A stretch of DNA of 64,000 bases from Isoetes taiwanensis (lineage: Eukaryota; Streptophyta; Lycopodiopsida; Isoetales; Isoetaceae). Shown one piece after another: positions 1 through 11,668 of the stretch (its first letter is position 1; every line of letters begins with the position of its first letter). A model generated the notes under the pieces. It was not told the origin of the DNA and did no database searches. It saw only the letters and a program-made list of their open reading frames with translations. The stretch spans positions 11,716,407 through 11,780,406 of the forward strand of contig JAJEKV010000035.1 of assembly GCA_021234155.1 (NCBI GenBank), in the 5' to 3' direction. Both the position numbers and the translations under genes were made by a program.

Positions 1-1044
1 CGTCAAAATGATATGGCAAGGTTAAAGTTCAAAATGCAAAATAATATGTTAAAGTTCAATGCTAAGTGCTACACAATTTTGTAACTATACCTAGAAATTT
101 AATATATGAGTGTTTTAAATTTGTCATAAAGATATTTGTGCAGAAGATGATGTTGCAAATTTGGGAGGACCTCATGGAGTCTTATGAATGTAATCAGGCA
201 CTCTATGGGTCGACTTTTTTCTTCCAGGTTCCTAGCAATGCAGAACCTCGAATTAAGTGCTATTGCCTTTGTACTACCGACAGTCAAGGGAGCACCTGGC
301 CAAAACAATTTTTTAGCATTATTCTCATCAAACTTTCAAATTATTCTGCACCTTTACACTTCTTGGAGATCCAACTATATGTTAGGAGAAAGACTATGAA
401 ATTATATGGCTCTCCATCTTCTGTGATGTTTCTAGTACTATGGCGAGCCTGCCAATAGCCCTCTGCTTCTTCCCATGAACATAACATACTAAAGGGGCTT
501 CCCTTATTTTTCCGTCCATTAGCAGCACTTCAATCATCCTGCAATTTGGGTGTCAGACACAACCCGAGATAAGAGCCTACCATAGGTGCTTATCACAATC
601 AAATCAAATGGAGGAAACACTACGTTGGAACTAGGGCCCTTGTCTACAGATGAGGGTATGGAGATAGCTTACTTCATCCCATGCGTTAATTTGGCTTGCA
701 CTATCTCGTACTGCTATGGAATCCACAAGACTACCCCCGACGGTGGTCTGTTCGCTCCTTCTGCACACCGTGACCTGCTAGTATAGGCCCAAATTCCATA
801 GTGATCCAATTGTTACCTGGTCCCCCGTCCAAGGTTTGCTGGAATCTCTAAGTTTCGATCTGCCTGTTCTTGCACTAGCTTGTTGAATCTAGTCTTTCCC
901 TATTACAGCCTTTGTAAACCCAAAGTGCAATAGGTCGCCATAGCCACATATATACCTCTAGAGTATATAACACTCTGGGTGGTCAGCACTGTTTATGAGG
1001 CTCAAGAACATTATCAGAGCACACAATACAAAAGCCCAGTCTGC
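1..1044. other. No gene recognised; flank of chromovirus insertion
   Basis: The stretch holds only short ORFs without recognisable domains. Its last bases, TTGTC at 1045-1049, are the target site of the chromovirus that follows. The same pre-insertion sequence resumes at 6030. Confidence 0.5.
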
Positions 1045-1049
1045 TTGTC

Positions 1050-1248
1050 TAAAATGGACTCTTGACGTGGCACGCTATCTCACCACACAACCACGAGCCC
1101 TCAGCTAAGACACAGAGCTCTCCCCCGAGCTACTATATAGTGTGCACGCCCCTTTTGGTCCTTCTTTGGACCAAAGGCCCCCTTTGGATCATAGGCCCTC
1201 TTTTGGACTAAAAGCCCTCTTTGGACTCCACGTCCTTAGCATATAGCA
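1050..1248 (-). repeat. 3' LTR of chromovirus copy 1
   Basis: This 199-bp LTR matches 5822-6029. On the minus strand it starts TGCTATATGC and ends CCATTTTA. It lacks a 9-bp stretch around the AGCTGCCCC motif that is present in the other LTR and in the copy-2 LTR at 59985. Confidence 0.95.
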
Positions 1249-1260
1249 TTCCCCCCTCTT
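1249..1260 (-). other. Polypurine tract of chromovirus copy 1
   Basis: Read on the minus strand this is AAGAGGGGGGAA, directly upstream of the 3' LTR, where plus-strand DNA synthesis is primed in Ty3/gypsy elements. Confidence 0.8.
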
Positions 1261-1294
1261 GACATTGCAACAGTCCTCTGCTGCAAAAGGGTGT

Positions 1295-2640
1295 CTAAAT
1301 ACCTTTAGCCATCCGAGCATAATCCTTCCTTGGCCCTCGCTTAGGCCGGCTAGGAGAAGCCTGTGCTTGGACTTCCTCTTGTCTCTCGGCTTCCTTTGCT
1401 TTCTGATCTTTATATTCCCTAAGAATATCCGGATAAGCTTCTAAAACATTGCGACGCATCCATGAAGCGTCCTCCAAAGGTTTGTGAGCGAACTTAACCA
1501 AATATTGTCTTGAACCACTAGTGGATTTATCCGCCAAAATTGTTTCCGGCTCTAGAACTTCAGAATCATCAATCAATTCTGGCTCAGTTAACCTCCCAAG
1601 TTGAGGTAACTCCTTACCATGATAAGCCTTTAGGAATGACACATTCACTACATCATGCATTTTCCAACCTTGAGGCAACCTTAATTGATATGCATTCTTA
1701 TTGACCACTTTAATAACTTGAAATGGTCCATGGAAACGGGGTGCCAACTTAAGATCCTTCTTGCGTGCATCTTTCTTAAAGTGGCCTTTATAGATCCTCA
1801 TCCATACCCAATCTCCTTCCTTAAAAACCATTGGTTGCCGCAACTTAGATGATTTATTTGCAAAGGATGCTTGAGCATCTCGAATACGAGCTTGTAGCAA
1901 GTCTATGAGATCCTTATGCTCAATAACCACATCATCAGCAGCTGGAACATCCTCACACACTCGAAAGAGTGGCTCCCATACAGGCTGGCCATAAATCGCC
2001 TGAAAAGGGGTCATCTTTATGGTAGACTGATAGGTATTATTATACACAAATTCAGCAATAGGCAAATACTCTTCCCAATGACCTTGATGCTCATTGACAA
2101 ACCCCCTTAAGATGGCACAAATAACTTTATTCACCACCTCGGATTGTCCATCAGTTTCTGGATGAAAAGCAGTGGAGAACCTTAACTCTGTTCCCAATTG
2201 CATAAACAATGCCTTTTAGAATTTACTTGTAAACTTTGTGTCTCGATCGGATACAATAATCTTTGGCAATCCATGTAGCCTAAATATCTCTTTGATAAAG
2301 AGCGTAGTCGCACTATAAGCCGTCAACTTATCCGAATAAGGAATAAAATGAGCGTGCTTAGTTAAACAATCAACAATTGTCCAAATGACAGTGTTCTTGC
2401 GAGAACTTGGAGGAAGACCAACAATAAAATCCATAGTGATCTGCTCCCACTTTGCCTCCGGAATAGGCAAGGATAAAGGAATACCATGAGGTTTCTTGTT
2501 CGCTTTCTTTATCCGTTAACAAGTAACACAATGACGAATATGAACCAAGACATCTCTCCGCAATCCAGGCCAAATAAAGTATGGTTCAAGCTTTGCCAAA
2601 ATCGCCTATACGCCCAGATGACCCATGATGGGGTGCATCA
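1295..2640 (-). pseudogene. Integrase and chromodomain-like part of gypsy pol (copy 1), broken
   Basis: The segment encodes the integrase that inserts element cDNA into chromatin. The upstream part (about 2470-2640) carries the degenerate zinc-finger region. At 2216-2470 the core shows the first Asp in WEQITMDFIVG and the second in VSDRDTKF. The catalytic Glu follows in TDGQSEVVNK in the next ORF (1295-2209). Downstream are the GPF-type segment (FHGPFQVIKV) and a chromodomain-like stretch (QYLVKFAHKPLEDASWM), the mark of chromoviruses. A stop and frame change at about 2210-2216 separates the second Asp from the Glu, so no intact integrase can be made. The closest relative in the window is 60254-61569. 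Confidence 0.9.
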
Positions 2641-2825
2641 TGGACTTCTCTAAGAATAAGTGACCAGAAAGTCTCGAACAATGCATAGCTTTAGACCTTT
2701 ATATAAGAACCCATTAACGATCTTATACCCATATGCATTGCCACTTTGAGCCAACAACCAAATATCCTTATAATCATGGTCAGTGGCATACAACGGCTTC
2801 ATTCCCTCCAAATGGTTGGATTGTG

Positions 2826-4224
2826 CTATACAAAGAGAACAAAGCGCCACGAGAAATCATATTCTTTGCATATAAAAGCAACCCATTTCAAAAGCAACCT
2901 TTTTTCGATAATGGTTTTACGTGAAACAATGTGCCTAATGCTTTGGTGGTCGGTCAAAATATGAACCGTCGACCCTAAAAGATAGTGTCGCCACACTTTC
3001 AAAGCATGAATGATGACCCGAAAATTCCTTATCATAAACACTATATCTACTTTCCGTGTCAGAAAACTTCCGACTTTCATAAGCAATAGGATGACCATCC
3101 TGCATCAAAACTGTGCCCAAAGCCATACCACTTGCATCAACACATAACAGGAAAGGTAGACCAAACTTTGGCAAACGCAGAACAGGAGGATTAACCATGG
3201 CATCCTTCAAAACTTGGAAAGCAAACTGATGTTTATGATTCCATTGAAAAGGAACATCTTTTCGTAGCAACAAATATAAATCTGAAGCTAAACGAGCAAA
3301 ATTCTGTACAAGCTTCCTATAATAACTGCGTAAACCCAAAAAGGAACGCAACGCAGCAACTGAAGTAGGTACTGGCCAATCCACAATTGCTTGTACCTTA
3401 CGGGGATCAATTTTAAGACCCTCGGCGCAAACAATATGACCCAAATATTCAATTTCCGATTGGAAAAAGATACTTTTCTTAGGATTAAGAGTAATAGACT
3501 CATCCCTTAACCGACGAAAAACCTCCCGCAAATGCAAGTAATGGTCTTCCTCGGACTTACTAAAAACTAATATGTCATCAAAGAACACGACAACATAAAC
3601 GCCATGCACATCTTCAAATATTCGCCCCATTAGCCTCGCAAAAGAAGCTGGCGCATTTGTAAGTCCAAATGGCATGACCAAAAACTCATAATGTCCAAAG
3701 GTTGTCCTAAACGCAGTCTTATGAATATCTTCAGGCGCAACCTTAAGTTGCCAATACCCTGACTTAAGATCAAGACGGCTAAAAACTGTGGCACCTTGGA
3801 GTTGATCAAACAAATCATCCGCCCTTGGTATAGGAAACCGATTCTTTATGGTTATCTTATTCAAAGCACGATAATCTATAACATGCACCAGGAATTATCT
3901 TTTTTCGTAACCAACAAGACAGGAGCACCAAAAGGTGAAGAACTATGGCGGATCAATCCCTTGAAGTAACTCATCAAGCTGGCGCCTAATCTCAACTTGT
4001 TGGCGATGCATTCTCCGATAGGGAGCTTGATTAGGAGGTTCTTTCCCAGGAAGAAGATCAATCCTGTGGTCCTCCAAATGTTGGGGTGGCAAAGTTTGTG
4101 GAATTTCATTTGAAAAGACATCATCATAATAATGCAAAAAGATTGTTTGACGCTCATTTAATGGGGATACATCAGACTTAGGACGCAAAACCACCAAATA
4201 CACAAAATGAGTTTTCATTGCCAA
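2826..4224 (-). pseudogene. Reverse transcriptase and RNase H of gypsy pol (copy 1), frameshifted
   Basis: The RT starts near 4224. Its N-terminal part (DHRIDLLPGKEPPN) and the fingers/palm motifs DYRALNKI, FSRLDLKSGYWQL, VMPFGLTNAP and VVFFDDILVFS are readable, so the catalytic Asp residues are present. RNase H follows (LLCVDASGMALG, AYESRKFSDTESRY, HILTDHQSIRHI). The reading frame changes near 3955, near 3888 and again around 3020-3100. Comparison with the second copy shows small indels of 1-2 bases at these places. The protein would normally reverse-transcribe the element RNA, but this copy cannot encode it whole. Confidence 0.92.
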
Positions 4225-4305
4225 ACGTTTAAACTGTACAACAAAAACTGTTGGAATTGGGGAAACAATATCATCCTTCGCAAACTTGAAGGTCTTTTTA
4301 CCCCC

Positions 4306-5797
4306 TTACAAGGATAACATAACAATACCCGCTTTCCAATCTATAAGAGGATTGATAGCCTTATGCCATGGCATGCCGAGAATAATATCCATACCTCCAA
4401 GGTCAGAAACCATGAAAGAACGTTTACAGATATAGCCCTGCAATTGAAATTCAACGTCCTTGACCATAAATGAAGAAGGCGGAGGGGCTACATTCAAGAA
4501 AGCAGAAGACAATTCTACATCACTTGATAAAGGAACAGAAGTTAGTTTTAATTCTTTTACCAATCGAGCAGAAATAAAATCAAACTCACTACCCGGATCG
4601 AATAAGATATGTACTTTTTGATCTTGAATAGTAGCCCAAAATCGCAAGAGACTACTATTCTCAACAGAATCCATATCCGATTTTTCCCGGACCGTAGCCA
4701 CCTTCTTCCCTTTTCCATCTCCGCGAACAGAAGCTACTTTCTTACTTTTGTCCTCTTTCTTAGTCCCAGACTTAAGAAGAGATGTAGCTTCCTTTCTTTC
4801 CCCTTTCTTCTTTTCCAGATAAGTAGGGCATTCATAAAACTTATGATCGGTTGAATACCAAACAAAACACTTATTCTCCCGCATAAGCCGCTTCTTGCGT
4901 GCTTGATAAGATTCCTTAGGCGCTTTGGCCCCAACAGGTTCATTATCTGCAACGTCTGTGTGCGGCCGTTTGAATGGCCCAGACTCCGGAGCAGATCCCA
5001 TTGATTTGTCCCGAAAACCACTCGCCTCTTTCATAGAAACTTTGAGACCACATTGAGCATTAATGGCTTCCATGAGGGCCAAACCTTCCTCCTCTACTTT
5101 CTCTGCCATTTTACAGAGCTCACCAAAAGAAAGATTGGCAACTTGCAGGTCGAGCTTCGCCCTTACCCAACGATGAACCCCACCCATGAGTTTTTCAGAC
5201 TTCTCAGTATCATTTTTTACTAAGCTGAAGTCCTTTCTTTAAAACTCGTGCAGCAAAGGCTTGAACAGTTTCCATGTTTTGTTGGATCAACTTATTCCAT
5301 TCAGCGATAAGATCTTGCTCCCAATTATGACCCAAAAAACGATTTTTGATTTGCTTTTCAAATTCCGCAAAGGTAACAATAGGTTGATCGACTGGCTGGT
5401 TCTTCTGGATATCCAGCCACCAGTCCTTTACAACCCCATCCAGATGACGCTCAGCAAAATACAACTGAGTGTCTTCGTCATCCTTAGTCTTAGCAAAATA
5501 TGAATTCAAATCCCAGAGCCATGCGAAAAGTTCATCCGCATCACTAGTAGCAGCAGAATACTTTTTGAATTCAATTTTGACAGTGGCACCCGTTTTGATG
5601 CCACTACGTGGACGCCCGGCAGCTTGCTGCAACTGCGCCACCTGCGCTCGCAGAGAATCCAGTTCCTGCAGCTCCGCAATGCGAGCCTCGGCAGCCGCAA
5701 GTTTTTCTCTCATGAGCGAATTATCATGCTCTAACTCAAAAAGCTTTTCCTTGAGCTCTTCATCCTCAAAGTTAACATTGGCAGGAGAACCGGCCAT
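4306..5797 (-). pseudogene. gag and aspartic protease of gypsy copy 1, one frameshift
   Basis: I place the start at the ATG at 5797 (MAGSPANV), because the longer upstream reading runs back through the PBS and into the LTR. The N-terminal part has a coiled-coil-like stretch (leucines within LKEKLFELEHDNSLM) followed by a retrotransposon gag domain (FAWLWDLNSYF, WWLDIQ). The CCHC knuckle near residue 300 has lost its second Cys (CFVWYSTDHKFYEC). The retropepsin region follows, with FDPGSEFDFIS in place of the usual D-S/T-G and a later IILGMPW segment. The frame changes at about 5205, at a run of six A residues on the minus strand. Gag would form the particle and the protease would process the polyprotein. 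Confidence 0.88.
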
Positions 5798-5808
5798 CGG
5801 AACTTGTT

Positions 5809-5820
5809 GCTCTGATACCA
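5809..5820 (-). other. Primer binding site, initiator tRNA-Met type
   Basis: The minus strand reads TGGTATCAGAGC, complementary to the 3' end of plant initiator tRNA-Met. It is one base from the inner end of the 5' LTR. Confidence 0.93.
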
Positions 5821-5821
5821 C

Positions 5822-6029
5822 TAAAATGGACTCTTGACGTGGCACGCTATCTCACCACCCAACCACGAGCCCTCAGCTAAGACACAGCTGCCCCAGAGCT
5901 CTCCCCTGAGCTACGATATAGCGTGCACACCCCTTTTGGTCCTTCTTTGGACCAAAGGCCCCCTTTGGACCATAGGCCCTCTTTTGGACTAAAAGCCCTC
6001 TTTGGACTCCACGTCCTTAGCATATAGCA
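5822..6029 (-). repeat. 5' LTR of chromovirus copy 1
   Basis: This 208-bp LTR pairs with 1050-1248. Its outer end is followed by the target-site duplicate TTGTC at 6030-6034. It contains tandem imperfect units built on CCCTCTTTTGGACTAAAAG. Confidence 0.95.
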
Positions 6030-6034
6030 TTGTC

Positions 6035-6870
6035 CAGAGATGAAAGATTGTGCTTTGACAGTATTCAAGATCCTTGCTAGCATCAGCGAAATAGGAAAAC
6101 CTAGGACACCAAGGCCGCATTGCTGCAGGGTATGATGTCCCAAAGCCGTGGTTGCTTAGCTAGCTGCTAGCATATGCTGGTGCTTACTCGAATCCAAACA
6201 GATTTATAGACACTTTCCTGACTATGTTTAAGCCCTACCCTGGAGTAAGATCACAAAGGTATCGGCCATACCTCAATTAGCATTCTCTGTTGCAGAAGCC
6301 TTGTGAAAACAAGAAAGAAGGGGCGATGAAGATGCCATGGATTCCAGTAAAGCAGCAGAAACTTCGCTGCTCTTCCAGCATCGAGCTCTCATGCCTCGGC
6401 CTGCAAGAAATAGGCGGCCGCCGCCATCGCCGTAAGGGCCTAGGGTAAGCATCGTCAAACTAGTCATTCAAGAAGTTTGTTCAACTGCATATCAATGTGT
6501 TGCCATAATGGTTTATTTACCACGCCAAAATGGGACCTTTTTTATGTTCCTCTTTAACATCGTGTCTTCCTAAAATGACCGTTCTTGAGAACAATTTCAC
6601 ATAATTTTGGACAATCATAGCCTGCTTTTTTGCTGAATTCTAGAATTTTCCAAACGTTTTAGAGGAACTTTTCAAAGACACTTCTTAAATAAGTGCGTTT
6701 TAATTTGAACATTGTTTTACACCAATTTCAATCTGTTAAGTCTCTTTAATGAAAATCATGTAGAAAAACTACCAAGATGTGAACCTCTATATTGAAGAGT
6801 TTATTCTGTAATAGTACTATACGCTTAATTTCACAACACACAAGCTACATAATGCTATAAAGCTTCTTTG
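6035..6870. other. No gene recognised
   Basis: This is AT-rich sequence between the chromovirus and the LINE. It shows only short unrelated ORFs. Confidence 0.5.
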
Positions 6871-6879
6871 TTGCTTTGA

Positions 6880-6905
6880 TTTTTTTTTTTTTTTTTTTTT
6901 TTTTT
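6880..6905 (-). repeat. Poly(A) tail of LINE (poly-T on plus strand)
   Basis: This is an uninterrupted run of 26 T on the plus strand. It marks the 3' end of the minus-strand LINE. Confidence 0.9.
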
Positions 6906-6955
6906 AAGGTACGAGATGATTTTTTCATTAATTAAGGAAAAACATACAAAATATA

Positions 6956-6978
6956 GTTAAGTCTCATGAAGACTTAAC
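6956..6978 (-). other. Stem-loop in LINE 3' UTR
   Basis: GTTAAGTCT and AGACTTAAC form a perfect 9-bp stem around a 5-base loop (CATGA), about 50 bases from the poly(A) tail. Stem-loops near LINE 3' ends are known in several families as RT recognition sites; that role here is inference. Confidence 0.7.
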
Positions 6979-7008
6979 AATAGAAAATGTGAACTGATGA
7001 ATAGGAAA

Positions 7009-7916
7009 TTATGTTAACAAGTTTCTGTAGCAGAAGTAGTCCCGAAAATCCAGTGGATATGATGTTAAGAGTAAGCAGCAACTTAACTCCATCAGAATGT
7101 GACATCTGATGTAGAAGATCTTCAATAGTTTCCAGATATGTGATAATTGAGGGCAAATGTCAACGTTTTCCGGTGTGAGAATCCCAAAAAGAGTCTTGAA
7201 AACAGTTCTCCACGAATTCTTCATGCCAATCCTTTTGCTAAAAGTACTAATTGACCTGCATTCACAAAAGAAGTTACTGCATTCAAAAGGAGCCAATGGT
7301 GTCAATTTCTGATATGATGGTAGTGGAAGGGATAGTAGGAATTTTTGTGTCATGTGGATCATTGGAGAAGAAGAGCAGATTAAAACGGTTTGTGAAATTT
7401 GAGGTAGTGCCAAGAATATAGGAAGGTGCATGCCATAGCTCATCTCTGATCAATCTGTAGTAATCTGACTGTACCATAAGCAGTATAAGTGTACCATAAC
7501 TATCAGCAAGCATTCTGTGAGTGTAGTATAATTCTCTATATCTTAGAAACTGCCTTTCAGTGAAATTTTGATTGTACTTCTCAATGAATCTGAACATGAA
7601 GACCATTTGCATAACTTCCCTTGAAAATATTTACGCCCCAAAACCTTTGTTTTTGTTTTCTTGACCTCTTCATCTTTTCTTCTTTGCCGGTGACCAATCG
7701 ATTAGTAGGGGGATAGCAGACCTGATGTTCATGCAATCTCTCCACCCCATATCTATCAACTTCATTTCTCAGAGACTCTCCATCCTTGGAGACAAAGTAT
7801 CTGTTCGTGTAAGGCCCTCTGCACAACTCCATGTATCCTATGAAAAGGAACTTAATTAGTATTTGTAAATGAAAGTGTTGAGATAAATAATTTATAATAC
7901 CCCACAAATTCACCAA
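7009..7916 (-). other. LINE 3' region, unassigned ORF fragments
   Basis: Three overlapping minus-strand ORFs (7581-7916, 7283-7612, 7009-7443) lie between the zinc-binding end of ORF2 and the 3' UTR. They may be one reading frame broken twice, since each starts before the previous one ends. I recognise no domain. Readable parts include PYTNRYFVSKDGESLRNEV and RDELWHAPSYILG. They could be an extension of ORF2 or acquired sequence. Confidence 0.4.
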
Positions 7917-7957
7917 TTTGATCCCGGACTGTCATAATTGTCGACAAAAAAGTTCTC

Positions 7958-8883
7958 CTATGTGCGAGTACGTAGCTCAATGTCATATTTAATATGTAGC
8001 TTAATCCAAGTAATAGAAAACCTTTTCTTACCATATAGACACCTATTTCTCGATTTCCAAATATTCCACAGAGTTAGAAATGCAATGGTATTCTTGTAAT
8101 TATCATTTCCTTGCATGAAATTAAGAATGGAAGAGGTATCATAATTGTCAAAGTATCTATTAAACCACAACCAAAGGGGATCTAATTTTGAGCAAAAGAA
8201 AATATGTTCCAAATCCTCAACATTATTGCAGTTAAGAGGACAGTTTGGTGAGACATTAGGATTTCTACTGGCCACCACTTGAAGACAGGGAACACTTTTA
8301 TTTGCAATCAACCAAGCAAAGAAGGAAACCTTTCTTGAAGCATAGGAGCTCCATACATTTCTGATTAGAGATTTAGTAACAGCAGAGTTTATGTTCCAAG
8401 CAATGGATGACTTAGGAAGATCAGGCCTTTGATCTAAGAAATTGTAAATATCTTTGACCTTGTAATTTGATTTCTTATTAAGCATCCAGCTAAGGCCACT
8501 ATTGGGCAACCGAGAAGGGACAGAATTTCCAACAATGTTCCTGATGTGCTTGTAAACCTTTTGTCGATATGTGTTCCCCTTATTTTGATCTTGAGATTTG
8601 ACCAAGTAATCCATCTACCATTATGCCACAGATCACCCAAATTATTAAAGCCCTTGAGGTACCATTTCTTGTAAATCTGAGGATGTTTCAAGGCCATCAC
8701 ATGGTTCGGATGATCCTTGAAAGTAGGAGACCAGAAAATAGACATGTCCGAATGAAAATTTTGGCTCTGATCAAATTTGAAAGCTAAATAGATATTATTC
8801 CAGGCCTTAATAATGTTTCTCATAAGAGCGGACATATTGGTTGCTAAGGAGACTTCACAAAAAGCGAGAATTTGGTAAGTCAT
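7958..8883 (-). pseudogene. LINE ORF2 C-terminal part with zf-RVT domain
   Basis: Two overlapping minus-strand ORFs cover this part. The second carries a zf-RVT-like domain: an AWxxN core region (VWSSYASRKVSFFAWLI), then Cys/His positions in NCPLNCNNVEDLEHIFFC, and the terminal LWNIWKSRNRCLYG typical of plant L1 ORF2 ends. The frame changes between 8434 and 8614. The role in the family is nucleic-acid binding during target-primed reverse transcription. Confidence 0.85.
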
Positions 8884-10908
8884 GAGGAATTGAGGGATGA
8901 CCCGAAGGAGAGAGCTTTTTGTGAGCCAAGATCGATGAATTTAGATGCTACACTGCCTGAGCCATTTAAAGCTTTCCAAACAAATTTCCCTGCTAGGGCT
9001 TGGGCCTGTTTATGAATATTTTTACAAGCAAGACCACCCTCTTTTTTATGCCTGGTGATAGTATTCCAATTGACTAGATTATTACCATTCAAATGAAGTT
9101 CCTAATAATTTTCTCAATCAGCTTGTAAGCAAGAAGGTGGAGCAACTAAAGCAGTAGAGAAATAGATATGAGAGCTGGTAAGAACTTGATTGGCAATTAC
9201 AACTCGGCCCGCCAAAGATAAAGTATTTTTATAGATATGAAGCTTAGCTCTGATCTTTTCAATGATTGGGGACCATAGACCCGTAGGAGAGATTTGGATT
9301 CGAGAGACAAAGGCATGCCAAGAAGTTTGGTAACCTCTGAAGTTTTGATAATTTTAATCCCTGCCACATATGAGTTGTCACTGTCACTTATCATAACACA
9401 CTTAGATAAATTTAAATCCACTCCTGGAATTTTGCGCACCTGAATTGACTTAAAAGATCCATGAAGAAAGCAATGTTTTTAGCATTATTTTCAAGAAAGG
9501 AGAAGGTATCATCGAAGATATTGTTGAATCTGAGAGAGTTTCGGGGGAGTTCGGAGTTTAAGACCAGAAATATTGCCAATATTTTGATGGTACTTAATTG
9601 CTTTAGTGAGCAATTCAGCCACCACAATAAATAGATAAGGTGCCAGTGGACAACCTTGTCTAACCCCTCTCTCTAGAGGAAAAAAGGGACTAGGAGAGCC
9701 ATTGATGAGAACAACAGAGTTAGATCTGAGATTTAAACCCATAATTAGCTGAATCATTCTATCATGGAAGCCTAGCTTTTTCATAGCAAACTCAATAAAA
9801 TCCCATCTGATATTGTCAAATGCCCTTTTGAAATCAATTTAAGCGAGAATCTGAGTTTGGCTTGATATTTTATTCCAATGCAATCCTTCCATGGCAGCAA
9901 TGTAATTTTCTAAAATGAATCTGTTTGGAAGAAAAGCACACTGATTTCCACTAATACATTTTTGCAGATAATCCTTAATTCTTGAGGCAATGATTTTAGC
10001 ACAAATCTTATATGTAGAATTTGTTAAGGAAATAGGCCTCCAATTAGAGAAATCAGAAGGTCTCTCAACTTTGGGAATCAGGGAAATAAAACCACTAGCA
10101 ATCGAGGGATGAAGATGATTAGATTCCCAAAATCCCTTCATAAAATGCATAATGTCATTTTGCATTAAATCCCAGAACATAAGAAAGAATTCAGGGGGAA
10201 AACCATCTGGCCCTGGAGATTTTTCATGTTTGAAACTTTTTAAGACAGATAAGACTTCATCAGAGCTTGGAACATTAGATAGAGAAATATCCATTTGGCA
10301 GTGATCATTTGGGATAATGGCATCAATCAAATCAGTGAAAGCCTTAGCATTGTTGGCAAAGAGTAGCATCAAATTATTTTGCTTAGAGAACGAGCGTAAT
10401 ATTTAGAGTAGAAGAAATTTGAGATATCTGAGGGGTTATTTAGAATTTCCCCAGAGTCACTTTTGATTTCAGAGATAGAGTTTTTTATCTGCCTAGCTTT
10501 AGCAACTCTAAAAAAGAATTTGGTACTACCAGAATCCATATCATTCGAGTATTTAACCTTGCACCTAATGGCAGCCCCTTTGGCTTCAATTTCCTCAATT
10601 GTTCTGATTTTCCTCTCAAGGTTTTCTTCTTGAAGATGTAAATTAGGATTAAGGGGATCATCAAGCAAAGCCAATCTAATATCTCTCATATGTTGGAGAA
10701 GAATTTTTTTCTCCTTGATTCTTTCAGTATTAACCTTTTTAGTCCACTCCTTTATCCAAGATTTGGAAGCCTTAAGGTTGGAGTAAAAGCTCTTCATGGA
10801 CATATGATCAGAAACTCTATTTAGCTTAGAATAAAATTCTCTCGAATTCATTCTGAAAAGAATTATTATGAAGCAAACTAGAGTTAAATTTGTAAGGGAT
10901 ATTTCCAT
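8880..10908 (-). pseudogene. LINE ORF2 reverse transcriptase domain, broken
   Basis: RT motifs appear in family order on the minus strand: SPGPDGFPPEFF, FISLIPKVERP, NWRPISLTNSTYKI, the FKRAFDN motif A region, and GVRQGCPLAPYLF. The catalytic box reads IFDDTF, where the family has YADD or FADD. LNLSKC follows. An in-frame TAA at about 9839 sits just before motif A while the frame continues on the other side, so it is a single nonsense mutation. Frame changes also occur near 10370 and near 9509-9627. Confidence 0.88.
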
Positions 10909-11634
10909 CTAGGGACGGATATTTGATCTTTGAGTGGGCAGGGGTTGAGGTTGATGATCTGAAATAACAACGGACTCATCATTGAAAACATAGGCATTAT
11001 CCCAAATTTGAGCTAGAGATATTGAGATAAAATCTATCAAAACCTGAGAAAACTCTTGCATCTCCTTTTCTTTTGTTTGACCGGTAAATTTAGCGTAAGA
11101 GGAAGGAATTTGAAGCAAAGAGTTATCATCAATAAGGTTATTCCATCTAGTTTTTCCAAATCTGGTCATGTTAATCTTGTTTCCCAATTTTTGATCCCAA
11201 TTTGGAGTGTTATTAAAGTCCCCAGCAACAATCCAATCAATAATGTTTTGAGCTCTCATCCAATTATTGATTTCCAACCATAGAACTTCTCTTTCTTTAG
11301 GATTAGTTGAAGCATAGACATTTATGAGACCAAAGGGTTTATCCTTGATCATAAAAGTAGTACAATCGCCACATTCTACGCTTGGATATATAGAAGAAAT
11401 CGTGTTTAAATTACTCCAAATCATGCATAAACCCCCAGAAGTACCCTCAGCCTCAATCCATATAGAAGAACTACCAGGCAATATCCATTCCCCTAAATTA
11501 GCACATTCAAATTTTTGAAGTTTTAATTCTTGGAGAAGAATTATGTCAGCTTTGTAGGACCTAATTTGGGAAATAGCTCTCCTTCTTTTTAGAGCTCCCT
11601 TAATACCCCTTAGATTCCAAGATAGGATCTTCAT
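10909..11634 (-). pseudogene. LINE ORF2 AP-type endonuclease domain
   Basis: The ORF starts at MKILSWNLRGI and carries the endonuclease/exonuclease/phosphatase motifs: Asn in SWNLRG, Glu in LLQELKL, Asp and Asn in VAGDFNNTP, and the terminal SDH in VISDHQP. It nicks target DNA for LINE insertion. The ORF ends at a TAG directly followed in the same frame by the RT part (ATG at 10908), so one nonsense codon separates the domains that form a single ORF2 in the family. It begins 34 bases after the stop of ORF1. Confidence 0.9.
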
Positions 11635-11668
11635 GGATTAAGGTAGGTAAAAAGTAAATAAGAGGAAT

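Larger units (their letters stand above)
1050..6029 (-). mobile_element. Ty3/gypsy chromovirus-type LTR retrotransposon, copy 1, full length but coding-defective
   Basis: The element lies on the minus strand. Its LTRs are at 1050-1248 and 5822-6029 and are flanked by the identical 5-bp duplication TTGTC (1045-1049 and 6030-6034). A PBS for initiator tRNA-Met lies just inside the right LTR and a G-rich PPT just inside the left one. On the minus strand the order is gag, protease, RT, RNase H, integrase and a chromodomain-like tail, which is Ty3/gypsy order. Several frameshifts break the polyprotein. By eye the LTR pair differs by about 6 substitutions and one 9-bp indel, so the insertion is fairly recent. 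A related truncated copy starts at 59985. Confidence 0.95.

Noticed and set aside
5469-5837. A 122-codon plus-strand ORF
   Set aside because: Antisense shadow of the gypsy gag.
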